Source: Armatimonadota bacterium (GTDB taxonomy: Bacteria; Armatimonadota; Fimbriimonadia; Fimbriimonadales; Fimbriimonadaceae). From it: 64,000 bases of DNA. The notes beneath the pieces were generated by a model. That model searched no databases and was not told where the DNA came from. It was given only the letters and a program-made list of their open reading frames with translations. The stretch covers positions 62,001 through 126,000 of the forward strand of contig JAFDWU010000002.1 of assembly GCA_018268315.1 (NCBI GenBank). Direction: 5' to 3'. This document shows, in pieces, positions 25,344 through 33,939 of the stretch. The translations under genes and the position numbers were made by a program. The first letter of the stretch is position 1. Each line of letters starts with the position of its first letter.

Positions 25344-26978
25344 ATGCCGCAGGACTCCCGAAAAGTTGACTTGCGACCTCTGTTTGGGGCCAAGCTAGGC
25401 CGCTTCCGAATTTGGCCATTCGTGCTTGCGATTCTGGTCACGATCGGCTCCTATCAATACGAAAGCCTAACCTTTGTTCCAAGTTCACTGATGCCGGGCC
25501 ACGCATCAAGGCTTCTTGTCATTAAGCTGTGCACCGTCCTGCTCGTTTCGATTCTTGGGTTAAGCGCAGATTGGCTGATCCGTAATATCCGAGCGGACAA
25601 CCCGCTCGCCAAGCGATGGCTTCGCTATGGCTCCTTTTACTTTGCGCTCAACCTCATTCTCCTTCTCCTAACCTGGCCGGGGACGTACCGCCTTGATGAG
25701 TTCGTGATAACGCGCTTGGGTCTGGCTTATGAGTTTTGCTACTGGCAGCACTATCTCACATCACTTTTCTATATGGCTTCGTGGAACGTGATCCCGTTGT
25801 ATTCAGCGCCGGTGATCTTCCAATGCCTAATGGCTTCGGCGGTTGTTGGTTATCTCGTAGCCTTCTACTCCCTAAAGCAGGCCACCCGCAAGTGGGCTCT
25901 GCTCATCTTTGTTCCGTTCCTAATGCTTCCCACGCTGGACCACAACCTGTACGCGATGCGGACCACGCCATGGACCTACTTGATCATCGGGCTGCTGGCT
26001 TGGCTGCTCACGTTCGAGAGATCAACGGCTCTCAACTCAAGGCTCAAGATCGTAACGTTAGTTATCCTACTGGCGGTAATCGGCGCTTGGCGGTCGGAAG
26101 CGGTGATTCTAATGCCAGCCTTCCTGCCGTTTCTGCTCGCCTATTATTGGCGTCAACTCTCGCCGAAAGCCCGCTGGCTCATCGCCCTCGGGCCGATTGC
26201 CGGTATGCAACTCTTGAACTTGGAGCAAAAGCAGGATCCCGAGATAGCCGCCCACCGGTATGAGATCACCTCCTTTGTCGCGCCGGTTGCCCCGCTTGTC
26301 GTCGCCCACGAGCACGATCCCGCTGCCGCCAAAGACATGGCCCAACTCGCCCGGCTCTTCAACTTTGAGCCGTTCCGAACGAAGCAGGGTGGAGAGGCTT
26401 TCTGGAACAAAGGCATGCGCGAGGGCTTCACTCAGGAGGATTTCATCGCCGGGCGCAATGCATTCATCCACTTGGCGAAAATGTATCCGGGCCTCGTGCT
26501 GGCGGAGCGGTGGGATAACTTCACCGCATCGATGGGGTTCCACGGCTTTTGCCATGTGCGAAGCACTTCCCTTGTTTTCGACCCCGCGCCGAACTCGCAG
26601 CTTGAACCGATCATGGTCCTGACCATCAGCAAGCTGCCAAGCCTGCAGCCTTTCAATAAAGAGTTCAGGAGGAAGGTGGTGTCCTACCTGCAAATGCGCT
26701 ACGCCGCCGATCCGCGCGAGTCCACAATCGGAAGCATCGTGCTCTACAACTCTGCCCCGGCGTTCATCGCCCTCTTGCTGGCTCTCACGTTCGGTCTGAT
26801 GCGAAGGCAAACCCTGATTGTTGGCGGCTGCATTTCGATGCTCCTTTGCTCACTTGGTATTTTCATCACCGCACCGCAAAGCTTCTTCTTCTACTACTAC
26901 TTTGTTTACATTGGAGGCCCGATACTTTTAATACTAAGTTGGTTCGAGCAAATGCGTAAGAACCAGCCTGAAGTTTAG
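25344..26978 (+). CDS. Polytopic membrane protein, possible envelope glycan enzyme
   Basis: A 544-residue protein, not confidently assigned. About ten to eleven hydrophobic helices cover residues 25-330 and the last 80 residues. A soluble loop lies between (about 300-450, with HGFCHVRSTSLVF). The pattern, with an acidic Tyr-Arg-Leu-Asp-Glu motif in an early loop (about residue 118), resembles DUF6020-like or GT-C-type proteins. A transferase role is inference from fold and from the sugar operon that starts 60 nt downstream. It has a long non-conserved cytoplasmic N-terminus and ends with Gln-Pro-Glu-Val. Confidence 0.6.
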   Translation: MPQDSRKVDLRPLFGAKLGRFRIWPFVLAILVTIGSYQYESLTFVPSSLMPGHASRLLVIKLCTVLLVSILGLSADWLIRNIRADNPLAKRWLRYGSFYFALNLILLLLTWPGTYRLDEFVITRLGLAYEFCYWQHYLTSLFYMASWNVIPLYSAPVIFQCLMASAVVGYLVAFYSLKQATRKWALLIFVPFLMLPTLDHNLYAMRTTPWTYLIIGLLAWLLTFERSTALNSRLKIVTLVILLAVIGAWRSEAVILMPAFLPFLLAYYWRQLSPKARWLIALGPIAGMQLLNLEQKQDPEIAAHRYEITSFVAPVAPLVVAHEHDPAAAKDMAQLARLFNFEPFRTKQGGEAFWNKGMREGFTQEDFIAGRNAFIHLAKMYPGLVLAERWDNFTASMGFHGFCHVRSTSLVFDPAPNSQLEPIMVLTISKLPSLQPFNKEFRRKVVSYLQMRYAADPRESTIGSIVLYNSAPAFIALLLALTFGLMRRQTLIVGGCISMLLCSLGIFITAPQSFFFYYYFVYIGGPILLILSWFEQMRKNQPEV

Positions 26979-27038
26979 GAGCCTGTTTTTGCGACTGGGT
27001 AACATCCCTCTCGCTGCGTCTTGCGGACAAGTGGATTC

Positions 27039-28478
27039 ATGCGCACCCTCGTAATTGCCTACGATGACCTCGGGCGTCCACCGATAGACGTCCAATCCAT
27101 TGTTGGCGACAAGCTGTTTGGCCAAGTCCTTTACCGCGGCAAACCGCTTTACGAACTCTTCTCCGATGCCGCGACAAGCATTCCGCTTCCCATACGATGC
27201 CAGCGAATCAAAGATGCCAGCGAGGTGCAGGGCTTCCTCGATTCGATAGAAGGAGTCGGAACAGACACCGTCTTCCTCCACGTTCCATCTCGGCTTGCGG
27301 TAATGCATGCCGACGACTTTGGCAAGGCGCTCCAGCGGCTTTACTACGCCGACCAAACCGCAACCTTCAAGGTTCAAGACGTACCCCTGTTCGCCACAAC
27401 GAAAGCTGAAGAACTTGCCGCTCGCTTGCTGGTCCGAAGCAACGGCGGCGAGCCGGCGGATAGCGGCATTATTACGGACGCGCCCGCATTCGGGCTCTGC
27501 GATCTTGGTTCAGGCGACCGCTTCGTTCGCTTCCTAGCAAACGTTTTCGATACCCGCTACTTTAATTCCGTCTCGCTTGCTGGTGCCACGGTCACAAAGA
27601 AATCGAACCTCGTCGAGAAGATTTGCGCCGAGCACGACCTTTACTGGCTGCTGCCAAATGAGCTTAAGCGCTACTTCGTGATGCCGTACAACCTGGTGGT
27701 TGAAGCTGATTCGGCTTCGTACCAAATGGAGCGGCTTTCCGCGCCCGATCTCGCCATTCAATGGGTCAACCAGGCTCTAGCGGGTGAGCGACTAGAGCAG
27801 GTCCTTGGGCATATTTTTGAATTCGTCCGCTCCCGTCCGATCAAGAAAGTTGAAAGCGCCCAGCACCTCGCGGTCTTGCAGGACGTGTATTTGCAGAAGG
27901 TTAAGGATCGCGTGGCGCGGGTCGAGGAATCTCCCAACGGCCGCCTCGCCGCGAGCCTCTTAAAGAACCACGGCACCGACCTTTGCCAAATCCTTCAGCT
28001 TTACGTGTCGCTCTTCGAGAAGTCACTGAAGAAGCGCAAGCTTGGCGAACTCGCCATCGGTCATGGCGACCTTTGCTTTTCCAACATCCTCTATTCGGGC
28101 GGTCTTGGGACAATTAAGCTGATCGACCCGAAGGGCGCCAGGGTCGAGGCCGACCTATGGCAAGACCCCTATTACGACCTTGCGAAGCTTTCCCACAGCG
28201 TCCTGGGCAGCTACGATTTTATTAACGCGTCCGCCTTCGATCTTCAGCTAAGCGACAGCTTGAATGTGAAGGTAAAGACCTTCGAGCCACCGGTGCACGT
28301 CCGGCAGATGTTTATCGAAAAGCTGCACCAGGCTGGGTTCGATTGCGAGCTCACCCGGCTCTATGAGGCTTCCCTCTTCCTTTCGATGCTCCCGCTCCAC
28401 GACGAGTCGCCAAAGAAGATGGTTGCCTTCGCCCTGCGTGGGCAACAAATCTTACAGGAGCTGTGCCGCAATGGCTGA
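27039..28478 (+). CDS. Two-part protein with C-terminal aminoglycoside-phosphotransferase-like kinase fold
   Basis: A 479-residue protein. The C-terminal half has the APH/choline-kinase catalytic loop (IGHGDLCFSNIL) and metal loop (LIDPKG), so it should phosphorylate a small hydroxyl compound. The N-terminal 230 residues begin MRTLVIAYDD and look like a Rossmann or nucleotidyltransferase-like half, without a motif I can name. It is the first gene of a coupled operon with HAD phosphatase, nucleotidyltransferase, GT2 and flippase-like genes. A role in making an activated polyol or sugar phosphate for the envelope is inferred. ATG 27039 is preferred; TTG 27021 is in frame. Confidence 0.7.
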   Translation: MRTLVIAYDDLGRPPIDVQSIVGDKLFGQVLYRGKPLYELFSDAATSIPLPIRCQRIKDASEVQGFLDSIEGVGTDTVFLHVPSRLAVMHADDFGKALQRLYYADQTATFKVQDVPLFATTKAEELAARLLVRSNGGEPADSGIITDAPAFGLCDLGSGDRFVRFLANVFDTRYFNSVSLAGATVTKKSNLVEKICAEHDLYWLLPNELKRYFVMPYNLVVEADSASYQMERLSAPDLAIQWVNQALAGERLEQVLGHIFEFVRSRPIKKVESAQHLAVLQDVYLQKVKDRVARVEESPNGRLAASLLKNHGTDLCQILQLYVSLFEKSLKKRKLGELAIGHGDLCFSNILYSGGLGTIKLIDPKGARVEADLWQDPYYDLAKLSHSVLGSYDFINASAFDLQLSDSLNVKVKTFEPPVHVRQMFIEKLHQAGFDCELTRLYEASLFLSMLPLHDESPKKMVAFALRGQQILQELCRNG

Positions 28479-28866
28479 GGGCTACACGTTCATCGTCGAT
28501 ATCGACGGCACCCTGTGCCCGATCAAGGCGAAGGACCAGCACTACAAGGACCTCGTCCCCTACCCCTCGATGGTCGAAAAACTGCGGAAGCTGAGGGAGC
28601 AAGGCGCGAAGATCGTTCTCTACACCTCCCGCAACATGAACACCTACGGCGGGAACCTGGGTCAGATTAATTTGAACACCGCCCGTGTGCTCCTTGACTG
28701 GATTGACAAGTGGGAAATCCCTTGTGATGAGTTGCTCTACGGCAAGCCGTGGCCCGGGCACAACGGCTACTACGTTGACGACCGCACGATCCGGCCCAAA
28801 GAGTTTCTTGAACTCGAGCTCAACGAGTTTGAAGGGGTCGTCGAACGGGACAGGTGCAAAGAGTGA
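28471..28866 (+). CDS. HAD-superfamily phosphatase (capsule-biosynthesis type)
   Basis: A 131-residue small HAD protein. HAD motif I is DIDGTLCPIK near the N-terminus, motif II the Thr/Ser of LYTSRNMNT, then Lys in the KPWPGH loop and motif IV in YVDDRTI. It lacks a large cap domain, which is normal for this short class encoded in capsule and LOS loci. The start at 28471 overlaps the kinase gene by 8 nt, so they are translated together. The likely job is to dephosphorylate a sugar- or polyol-phosphate intermediate, inferred from context. Longer in-frame starts would place non-homologous sequence before motif I. Confidence 0.85.
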   Translation: MAEGYTFIVDIDGTLCPIKAKDQHYKDLVPYPSMVEKLRKLREQGAKIVLYTSRNMNTYGGNLGQINLNTARVLLDWIDKWEIPCDELLYGKPWPGHNGYYVDDRTIRPKEFLELELNEFEGVVERDRCKE

Positions 28867-29594
28867 ACGTCGTCATCACGATGGCGGGCTTCGGCAGGCG
28901 CTTTCAGGAAGCGGGTTACACGCAGCCCAAATATGAAATCGAGGTTGCGGGTCGTTCACTGCTTGAGTGGTCGATGAGCAGCCTTACCGACTTCATCGGC
29001 GAAGATCATCGCTGGATATTCATCAGCCGCCGCGAAACAAATGCTCCACAGTTCGTACGGCAGACGATGACCAAACTAGGGCAGCACGACGTTGAATTCG
29101 TCGAGCTTGAGGCGCCCACCGACGGCCAAGCAACCACCGCAATGGAGGCTCGGGGCCATTGGCAAGCGGATGAGCCGATGTTCGTCTTCAACATCGACAC
29201 CTATGTCGAACCCGGCCAAGTCAGAGCTGCGCAGATGCAGGGCGATGGCTGCATTCCTTGCTTCCACGCTCCAGGAAACCACTGGAGCTTCGTGCGCACC
29301 GATGGAGCCGGCCGCGTTGTTGAGGTTCGAGAGAAAGACCGCATTTCAGACAACTGCTCCGTTGGGGCGTATTACTTTTCGTCTTGCCGATTGTTCGAGG
29401 ATGCTTACAAAGCCTATTTCTCGCACGAGCATCCTGAGTTGAAGGAGCGGTATATCGCGCCAATTTACGGTTCGCTGCTAGAACAAGGGCGACTCGTAAC
29501 AATGACCCTGCTCGATGCCGCGAAGGTTCATGCCCTCGGCACACCGGAAGAGGTCGAGGCGTTCCGCCTGCAAAACGTGAGCCCAACCCCATGA
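28863..29594 (+). CDS. Nucleotidyltransferase (sugar/polyol-phosphate NTP transferase)
   Basis: A 243-residue NTP transferase. The N-terminal signature is MNVVITMAGFGRRF with the substrate Lys in TQPKYEIEVAG, as in LicC/GlmU-type enzymes. A metal-binding Asp follows in FNIDTYV. It would join NTP with a phosphorylated sugar, polyol or choline-like compound. The start GTG 28863 overlaps the phosphatase stop (GTGA); a second GTG lies three codons upstream. With the kinase and phosphatase it forms a compact activated-intermediate module, and the transferred group is unknown. Confidence 0.85.
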   Translation: MNVVITMAGFGRRFQEAGYTQPKYEIEVAGRSLLEWSMSSLTDFIGEDHRWIFISRRETNAPQFVRQTMTKLGQHDVEFVELEAPTDGQATTAMEARGHWQADEPMFVFNIDTYVEPGQVRAAQMQGDGCIPCFHAPGNHWSFVRTDGAGRVVEVREKDRISDNCSVGAYYFSSCRLFEDAYKAYFSHEHPELKERYIAPIYGSLLEQGRLVTMTLLDAAKVHALGTPEEVEAFRLQNVSPTP

Positions 29595-30376
29595 AGCGCC
29601 TTCTCTTCATCCCGATGTACAACTGCGAGAAGCAGATCCCCCGCGTCATCACGCAGCTCACACCTGAAATAACCGCCCACTTTCAGCAGCTTCTGATGGT
29701 GGATAACCGCAGCCCCGACTCCACCCTAAACACCGCGATCGAGGCGGCAAAAAGCCTGCCGATACCTGTCGAGATCGTGAAGAACAGCGAGAACTACGGC
29801 CTTGGCGGCTCCCACAAGGTGGCGTTTGAATACGCGCTAACGAATGGATTTGAGGAAGTGGTGGTGCTGCATGGCGACGACCAGGCGCGGGTGCAGGACC
29901 TGCTGCCCGTGCTTCAGCAGGACACGAGCGCCCATCAGTGCTGGCTTGGGGCGCGCTTCGCACCCGGCTCTAGCCTTATTGGCTACTCCGCGTTTCGCAT
30001 TTTTGGCAATCGGGTCTTCAACTGGCTTTTCTCGGCAGTGCTGTTTAGAACGGTTTACGACCTCGGCTCAGGGCTGAACCTTTACCAAACCTCAATGCTG
30101 GCTTCTCGCTACTACTTGAACTTTCCCGATGACCTTACGTTCAACTATGCGATGGTGCTGGCGATCTCCGGCTACAAGCAAGATGCCCGCTTCTTCCCCA
30201 TAAGCTGGCGAGAGGAAGATCAGATTTCCAACGTCAAGCTGTTCTCGCAGGCGAGGCGCGTGCTGGGGATGCTGGCCAAGTACGCATTCCTACGCAAGTC
30301 GTTCTTGAAGAAGGAAATGCGGATGACCCCTCGCGACACCTATCCGTTCGAAAGTCAGTTCAAGCAGGGCCTATGA
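29591..30376 (+). CDS. GT2 family glycosyltransferase
   Basis: A 261-residue GT-A fold transferase. The N-terminus KRLLFIPMYNCEKQIP leads to the DNRSPDST nucleotide-binding segment and the GDDQAR metal site at about residue 97. A helix-rich C-terminus (FGNRVFNWLFSAVLF) suggests membrane contact, as for polyprenyl-phosphate acceptor enzymes. It starts at an ATGA overlap with the nucleotidyltransferase and ends at an ATGA overlap with the next gene. It probably transfers the moiety activated by the upstream enzymes. Confidence 0.88.
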   Translation: MKRLLFIPMYNCEKQIPRVITQLTPEITAHFQQLLMVDNRSPDSTLNTAIEAAKSLPIPVEIVKNSENYGLGGSHKVAFEYALTNGFEEVVVLHGDDQARVQDLLPVLQQDTSAHQCWLGARFAPGSSLIGYSAFRIFGNRVFNWLFSAVLFRTVYDLGSGLNLYQTSMLASRYYLNFPDDLTFNYAMVLAISGYKQDARFFPISWREEDQISNVKLFSQARRVLGMLAKYAFLRKSFLKKEMRMTPRDTYPFESQFKQGL

Positions 30377-31269
30377 AGCGCACACCGACCTACATCGCCC
30401 TCAACCTGCTGGTACTGTTCGTGTGCCTCTTTTACCTTGGGGTCCTCATCGTAGAGCCGCGACCCTTCGGTCACCTACAAGGTTTTGCTGGCGCGGGTTA
30501 TCTTGGCCTTGCCGCGATGCTACTGATCATCTCCCAGGCCATCAAGGCCTTGCGCCTCAACATGCTGCTGATCGAAGAGGAGAACACTGCCATCCCCTTC
30601 GTCGCGCTGTACTGCAAGACGACCATTGTCAGCATCATCATTCCCGCCAAGCTGGGCGAACTATTCCGGTATTACAGCTTCGCGTATCGCTCCAAGAAGA
30701 AGTTGCGCGCGATCATGGGCGTGCTGCTGGACCGCATGTCCGACGTCCTTGTGCTGATTCCGCTGTTCGCTATCCAGCTACTATCCGAGCCTTCAACTGT
30801 CAACGCGATACTTGCGCCGATCATGCTGTTTGGCGTCACCTTCTGCGTCGCCTTCATCGGATTCCCGTCCTTCTACCGCTTCTTCAATCTGCACCTCATC
30901 GTGAAGGGCAACGGCTCGTCTTCCATCTTTCTGCTGCGAAACCTTCATGTGGCCAATGAGGTTCATTCCACGACGATGGGCATTCTGCGCAGCCGATGGG
31001 CAATTGCGCTTTTCCTTTCCGCCATCGCATGGTTCTTTGATTACACCTGCCTTGGCTGCTGCGCGGCTTACTTGCGGCAGCCGTTTAATCTAAGCGTTTA
31101 CGGCCAGTTCCTGCGGCTTGGAGGGTTGAATTTTGGCGCCGTGCAGACGCTTTACAGCGTGTATCTCATCCTCGCCGGCGTTGTGCTTGGCGTGGTGGCG
31201 GCAGGAGCGTACGTGAGCCGGACGCTAGCCAATACACGCTCGCTCGCGGAACCGTTCGCACTTAACTAA
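30373..31269 (+). CDS. UPF0104/lysylphosphatidylglycerol-synthase-TM-type membrane protein
   Basis: A 298-residue protein with about eight hydrophobic helices. The sequence has features of the flippase-like UPF0104/LPG synthase TM family: a helix pair (LLIISQAIKALRLNMLL) and the PAKLGELFRYY loop. Members move or shield lipid-linked substrates. As the last gene of the operon it may flip or export the product of the GT2. The start is an ATGA overlap. A hairpin lies between its stop and the convergent PRC-barrel gene. Confidence 0.8.
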   Translation: MKRTPTYIALNLLVLFVCLFYLGVLIVEPRPFGHLQGFAGAGYLGLAAMLLIISQAIKALRLNMLLIEEENTAIPFVALYCKTTIVSIIIPAKLGELFRYYSFAYRSKKKLRAIMGVLLDRMSDVLVLIPLFAIQLLSEPSTVNAILAPIMLFGVTFCVAFIGFPSFYRFFNLHLIVKGNGSSSIFLLRNLHVANEVHSTTMGILRSRWAIALFLSAIAWFFDYTCLGCCAAYLRQPFNLSVYGQFLRLGGLNFGAVQTLYSVYLILAGVVLGVVAAGAYVSRTLANTRSLAEPFALN

Positions 31270-31278
31270 TTGGGTCGT

Positions 31279-31313
31279 GTCCAGTCCACGGCCCTAAAGC
31301 CATGGACCGGGAC
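31279..31313. terminator. Imperfect hairpin between convergent genes
   Basis: Inner stem GTCCA/TGGAC and GGC/GCC with one mismatch, loop CCTAAA, plus outer GTCC/GGAC. There is no T-run. Possibly a bidirectional terminator. Confidence 0.4.
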
Positions 31314-31319
31314 TGCACG

Positions 31320-32087
31320 TTAACGAGAGGAATGCGAAGCGGTTTTCTTGTCGTCGAGCCAATAGCCCTCGCGACTGTAGTGACGGTACAATTCAGTTTC
31401 GTACTCTCGGCTTAGGAGAGACTGATCCGTGTACTTGGGAGAATCCTTGATCGTTTCGCGATTAATCGAGACGTATGCTTTCGCGTCGCCCCAGCTAATA
31501 CGGTCAACCCATCGCGTCGGGATGAGGACCTTCCTGCCCGGCCACCAGGAGCCTGTATCAACAACCAGATATCGAATCGTCCAGGTTTCGTCGTCAACAA
31601 TAAAGTCGACGATATTGCCTAACTCGCCGTCCGTGGCCTCGATCGCGTAGCCCTCCACTGCGTTGGTACTGCGCAGATGCGGATCCCACTTTGGCATGTC
31701 CTTTTCGGGCTCAGGAGGAGGGGTGCTCATTGTATACGGGTAACCACCAGTAATGGTGGGGGCGCCCCAGTAGGTCGGCCACCCGTAGTACCGGTGGTAG
31801 CTTTCTTCAAACTGCCGGGAAACCGGTTTATCGCTATCTAATGGCGGACTTTCCTCAATCTGCTTCTTCGTGAGGCTAACCCCGATCTCTCGCGCCTTTG
31901 TGTCCACTCGGTCGATGGCCTTTGGCGAAATCAGCACCTGGGTTCCCATGAGCCAGTTGCCGGTGTTTACCACGAGGTAGCGGATGCCCCAGTAATCGTC
32001 GTCGAAATAGAATTCTTTAACGGACCCAATATCTCCATCAAGACTGTGAAGCTTGAACCCGGTGATTGTCTTCGCGTTGATAAGCAT
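31320..32087 (-). CDS. Double PRC-barrel domain protein
   Basis: A 255-residue protein with two PRC-barrel domains. The first spans about residues 1-80 (LINAKTITGFKLHSLDGDIGSVKEFYFDD) and the second about 150-235 (EGYAIEATDGELGNIVDFIVDDET). They are joined by a Tyr/Trp/Gly/Pro-rich linker around 110-150. Each repeat ends with a WWPGRKVLIP- or MGTQVLISP-like strand. The family is linked to photosystem, ribosome-maturation and stress contexts in bacteria, and this one is unspecified. ATG 32087 has AAAGGAACAAACGCT upstream; a start at 32159 would add 24 residues before the domain. Confidence 0.85.
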   Translation of the reverse strand: MLINAKTITGFKLHSLDGDIGSVKEFYFDDDYWGIRYLVVNTGNWLMGTQVLISPKAIDRVDTKAREIGVSLTKKQIEESPPLDSDKPVSRQFEESYHRYYGWPTYWGAPTITGGYPYTMSTPPPEPEKDMPKWDPHLRSTNAVEGYAIEATDGELGNIVDFIVDDETWTIRYLVVDTGSWWPGRKVLIPTRWVDRISWGDAKAYVSINRETIKDSPKYTDQSLLSREYETELYRHYSREGYWLDDKKTASHSSR

Positions 32088-32425
32088 AGCGTTTGTTCCT
32101 TTTCTTCCTTGACTGCCGCCTTTCGCGTAAGCGATTCCAGTCCGGTCAACGGTTAGCAAGGCATCGACTGAGGCGGATCTCGCTTGGGGTCGTGTTGAGC
32201 AACGACCTGATCGAAGCGATCACTTGAACTCATGCAGTGCCTGCGTCTTACTAATTGGCAGAGTGCCAGCCTGTGATTTGGGCCCCTTGCAGAGTCATTT
32301 TTGGGTTGGCAAATATGCCACTTACAGATTGTCCGACAGCCGTGCCCATACGCTAGTCGGTATTAACATGTCCAACACTTCGCTTATGAGGTTTAGATGA
32401 CAACGATTTCGAGGACAACCAAAAC
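32088..32425. other. 338-nt gene-free region upstream of the PRC-barrel gene
   Basis: This separates two minus-strand genes. I see a modest inverted repeat, GGTCGT..ACGACC, at about 32190-32209, and a minus-strand TTGACC about 50 nt before the PRC-barrel start. No convincing -10, RNA gene or coding frame was found. Confidence 0.4.
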
Positions 32426-33223
32426 CTATTTCCCAAGGTACTCGCTTGCAGGCACGTCCTTCAGATCGAGCGAATCTCGCAAGAAGCCGCGGATCATCGC
32501 CACGTGGGAATCTCCCAGCACCACCAGAATCCGATCTTTTGGCGATGTCGCGCTACGCAGTATGTTTTCCATCATCGCCATATTGCGCTGATACCAGCCC
32601 GCCAAGACTTCGGCGCCCGGGTATTCGTGATTAGCGGTGAAATCGGTCAGCCGCAGATAGAACCCACGGTTAAGCCGAGCCATCTCATCAGAATTCAAAA
32701 CCCCAAGTATCTGCCCCACCGTCTTGGTTTGGAACAGGTGATTCATCTCGTCCTGCGCTGCTCCAACAGCCTTCATGAAGCCGCCAAGCTGCGCGTCAAG
32801 GTGGTTCTTGGCCGCAAAGCTCATGAGCTTGTCGAAATCCATGTCCATCTTCACGTCCACGCCAACGACCTTCGCGCTGCAATCCTTCGCGATCCGGAAA
32901 CCAATCAGCTCGGTCTCGTTGGCCTGCATTGCCTGAATGCCGCTTGAGTAACGTTTAAACCAATCTTGAAGCCCGTCCTTGTTCGCCGGGTATTCCACGG
33001 CAACAACTGTTGGCTTGAAGCGCTCCAAACGATTGACAACCTCCTCGATTTCCTTGAGCCGCTTTGGGCTGCGGTGATCGTCGAGCTTGAACTTGACCAT
33101 ATCGAGGCCAGGATTAGCAAAGTGGTAACAGCCAACCAGAAGAACGGAAGGCTTCTCCTTAGATTCGAACTGCGACAGCGAGCTTTGGCTTAAGGCAGCG
33201 ATGAGGAGCGCGGAGTAGAACAT
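32426..33223 (-). CDS. DUF5694-type exported protein (TraB/haem-uptake-like fold)
   Basis: A 265-residue protein. The conserved core matches DUF5694: LLVGCYHFANPGLDMV near the N-terminus, then a basic PKRLKEIEEVV helix, FKPTVVAVEYP in the middle and LVVLGDSHVAMIRGFL near the C-terminus. GxxH and GDSH are reminiscent of TraB/TIKI-type metallo-active sites. The first 17 residues (MFYSALLIAALSQSSLS) form a weak signal peptide. Function is not known. TACAAT ends 9 nt before ATG 33223 with no Shine-Dalgarno. tRNA-Thr lies 85 nt upstream on the same strand. Confidence 0.8.
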   Translation of the reverse strand: MFYSALLIAALSQSSLSQFESKEKPSVLLVGCYHFANPGLDMVKFKLDDHRSPKRLKEIEEVVNRLERFKPTVVAVEYPANKDGLQDWFKRYSSGIQAMQANETELIGFRIAKDCSAKVVGVDVKMDMDFDKLMSFAAKNHLDAQLGGFMKAVGAAQDEMNHLFQTKTVGQILGVLNSDEMARLNRGFYLRLTDFTANHEYPGAEVLAGWYQRNMAMMENILRSATSPKDRILVVLGDSHVAMIRGFLRDSLDLKDVPASEYLGK

Positions 33224-33232
33224 CGTTCAGCC

Positions 33233-33238
33233 ATTGTA
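33233..33238 (-). promoter_or_regulatory. -10-like TACAAT, 9 nt before ATG (leaderless type)
   Basis: Minus-strand TACAAT, then GGCTGAACG, then ATG 33223. Confidence 0.5.
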
Positions 33239-33307
33239 ACTGCCCAGTCAGTTCGGTCCTGGGTACCAGAGGAGGAGGGAAAGGGCGAATCGTCGATACT
33301 GGATATC

Positions 33308-33382
33308 TGGAGCCGGCGACAGGATTCGAACCCGCGACCCGCTGTTTACAAAACAGCTGCTCTACCCCTGAGCTACGCCGGC
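33308..33382 (-). tRNA. tRNA-Thr (anticodon TGT), CCA encoded
   Basis: On the minus strand the acceptor is GCCGGCG/CGCCGGC (perfect), the anticodon stem GCTGT/ACAGC with loop TTTGTAA and anticodon TGT, and the T loop TTCGAAT. Discriminator T precedes an encoded CCA at 33308-33310. It reads ACA. Confidence 0.95.
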
Positions 33383-33434
33383 AGTCGGTTGAATTGTGGG
33401 TGACTTGCTTGCCAAAGTCAATACCCAAACGTAA

Positions 33435-33464
33435 AACGGGAGAAGCAATCCTGCTTCTCCCGTT
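33435..33464 (-). terminator. Strong hairpin terminator between AT-hook gene and tRNA-Thr
   Basis: A perfect 13-bp stem AACGGGAGAAGCA/TGCTTCTCCCGTT with a 4-nt loop. On the minus strand TTTTACGTTTG continues past it. It ends the 33483-33881 gene and isolates tRNA-Thr. Confidence 0.85.
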
Positions 33465-33482
33465 CAAATCATTGCGGTGGAA

Positions 33483-33881
33483 CTACTTGCGGCGGCGGCG
33501 GGAACGAACGAGTCGCGGAACGCCATCGGGGCCATAGCCAAGCTTGTAGCCAGCCGGAATGTTCTTCAGCGCCGATTCCAGCTCTGCCGGAAGGCTCACA
33601 GCGCGAGGGCCGCGCGGCCTGCCTCGGCGTCGGGAAGGCGTGAGCGCAGCATGCGCTTCGGACGCATCCTCATTAGAAGCCATCCCTTTAAGCCCCTTAC
33701 CGTCCACTCGATACAGCTCTGAACTAGCCGGGAACGACAGGAACACATACTTTCCATCACTGAGCACTCTTGCTTCCACGGGAAGCGAGTACTTTTTCAC
33801 GCCAACCTTAACAGACAAGACGCCCGCCTTTGGGTCTGCCTTGAATTTAAGTGAATTCTTAACACTCTGTACAGTCTTCAT
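33483..33881 (-). CDS. Small basic protein with AT-hook motif
   Basis: A 132-residue protein of no family I recognise. The N-terminal 60 residues form a beta-rich unit (VLSVKVGVKKYSLPVEARVLSDGKYVFLSFP). An Ala/Ser linker follows, then an AT-hook core RGRPRG flanked by Arg (about residues 83-92), a further 25 residues, and an Arg-rich end (RSRRRRK). AT-hooks bind the minor groove of AT-rich DNA. A nucleoid-associated or regulatory role is inferred. GAGGATTTAATATCGAA places a Shine-Dalgarno before ATG 33881. It has its own strong terminator and stands alone. Confidence 0.75.
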   Translation of the reverse strand: MKTVQSVKNSLKFKADPKAGVLSVKVGVKKYSLPVEARVLSDGKYVFLSFPASSELYRVDGKGLKGMASNEDASEAHAALTPSRRRGRPRGPRAVSLPAELESALKNIPAGYKLGYGPDGVPRLVRSRRRRK

Positions 33882-33939
33882 TTCGATATTAAATCCTCAC
33901 CGCACCATTGCGGTAATACCAATAAACGACCGTAGTATA

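Noticed and set aside
32397-32591. Plus-strand short frame beside the DUF5694 gene
   Set aside because: Mostly antisense to the DUF5694 3' end and lacks any family feature.
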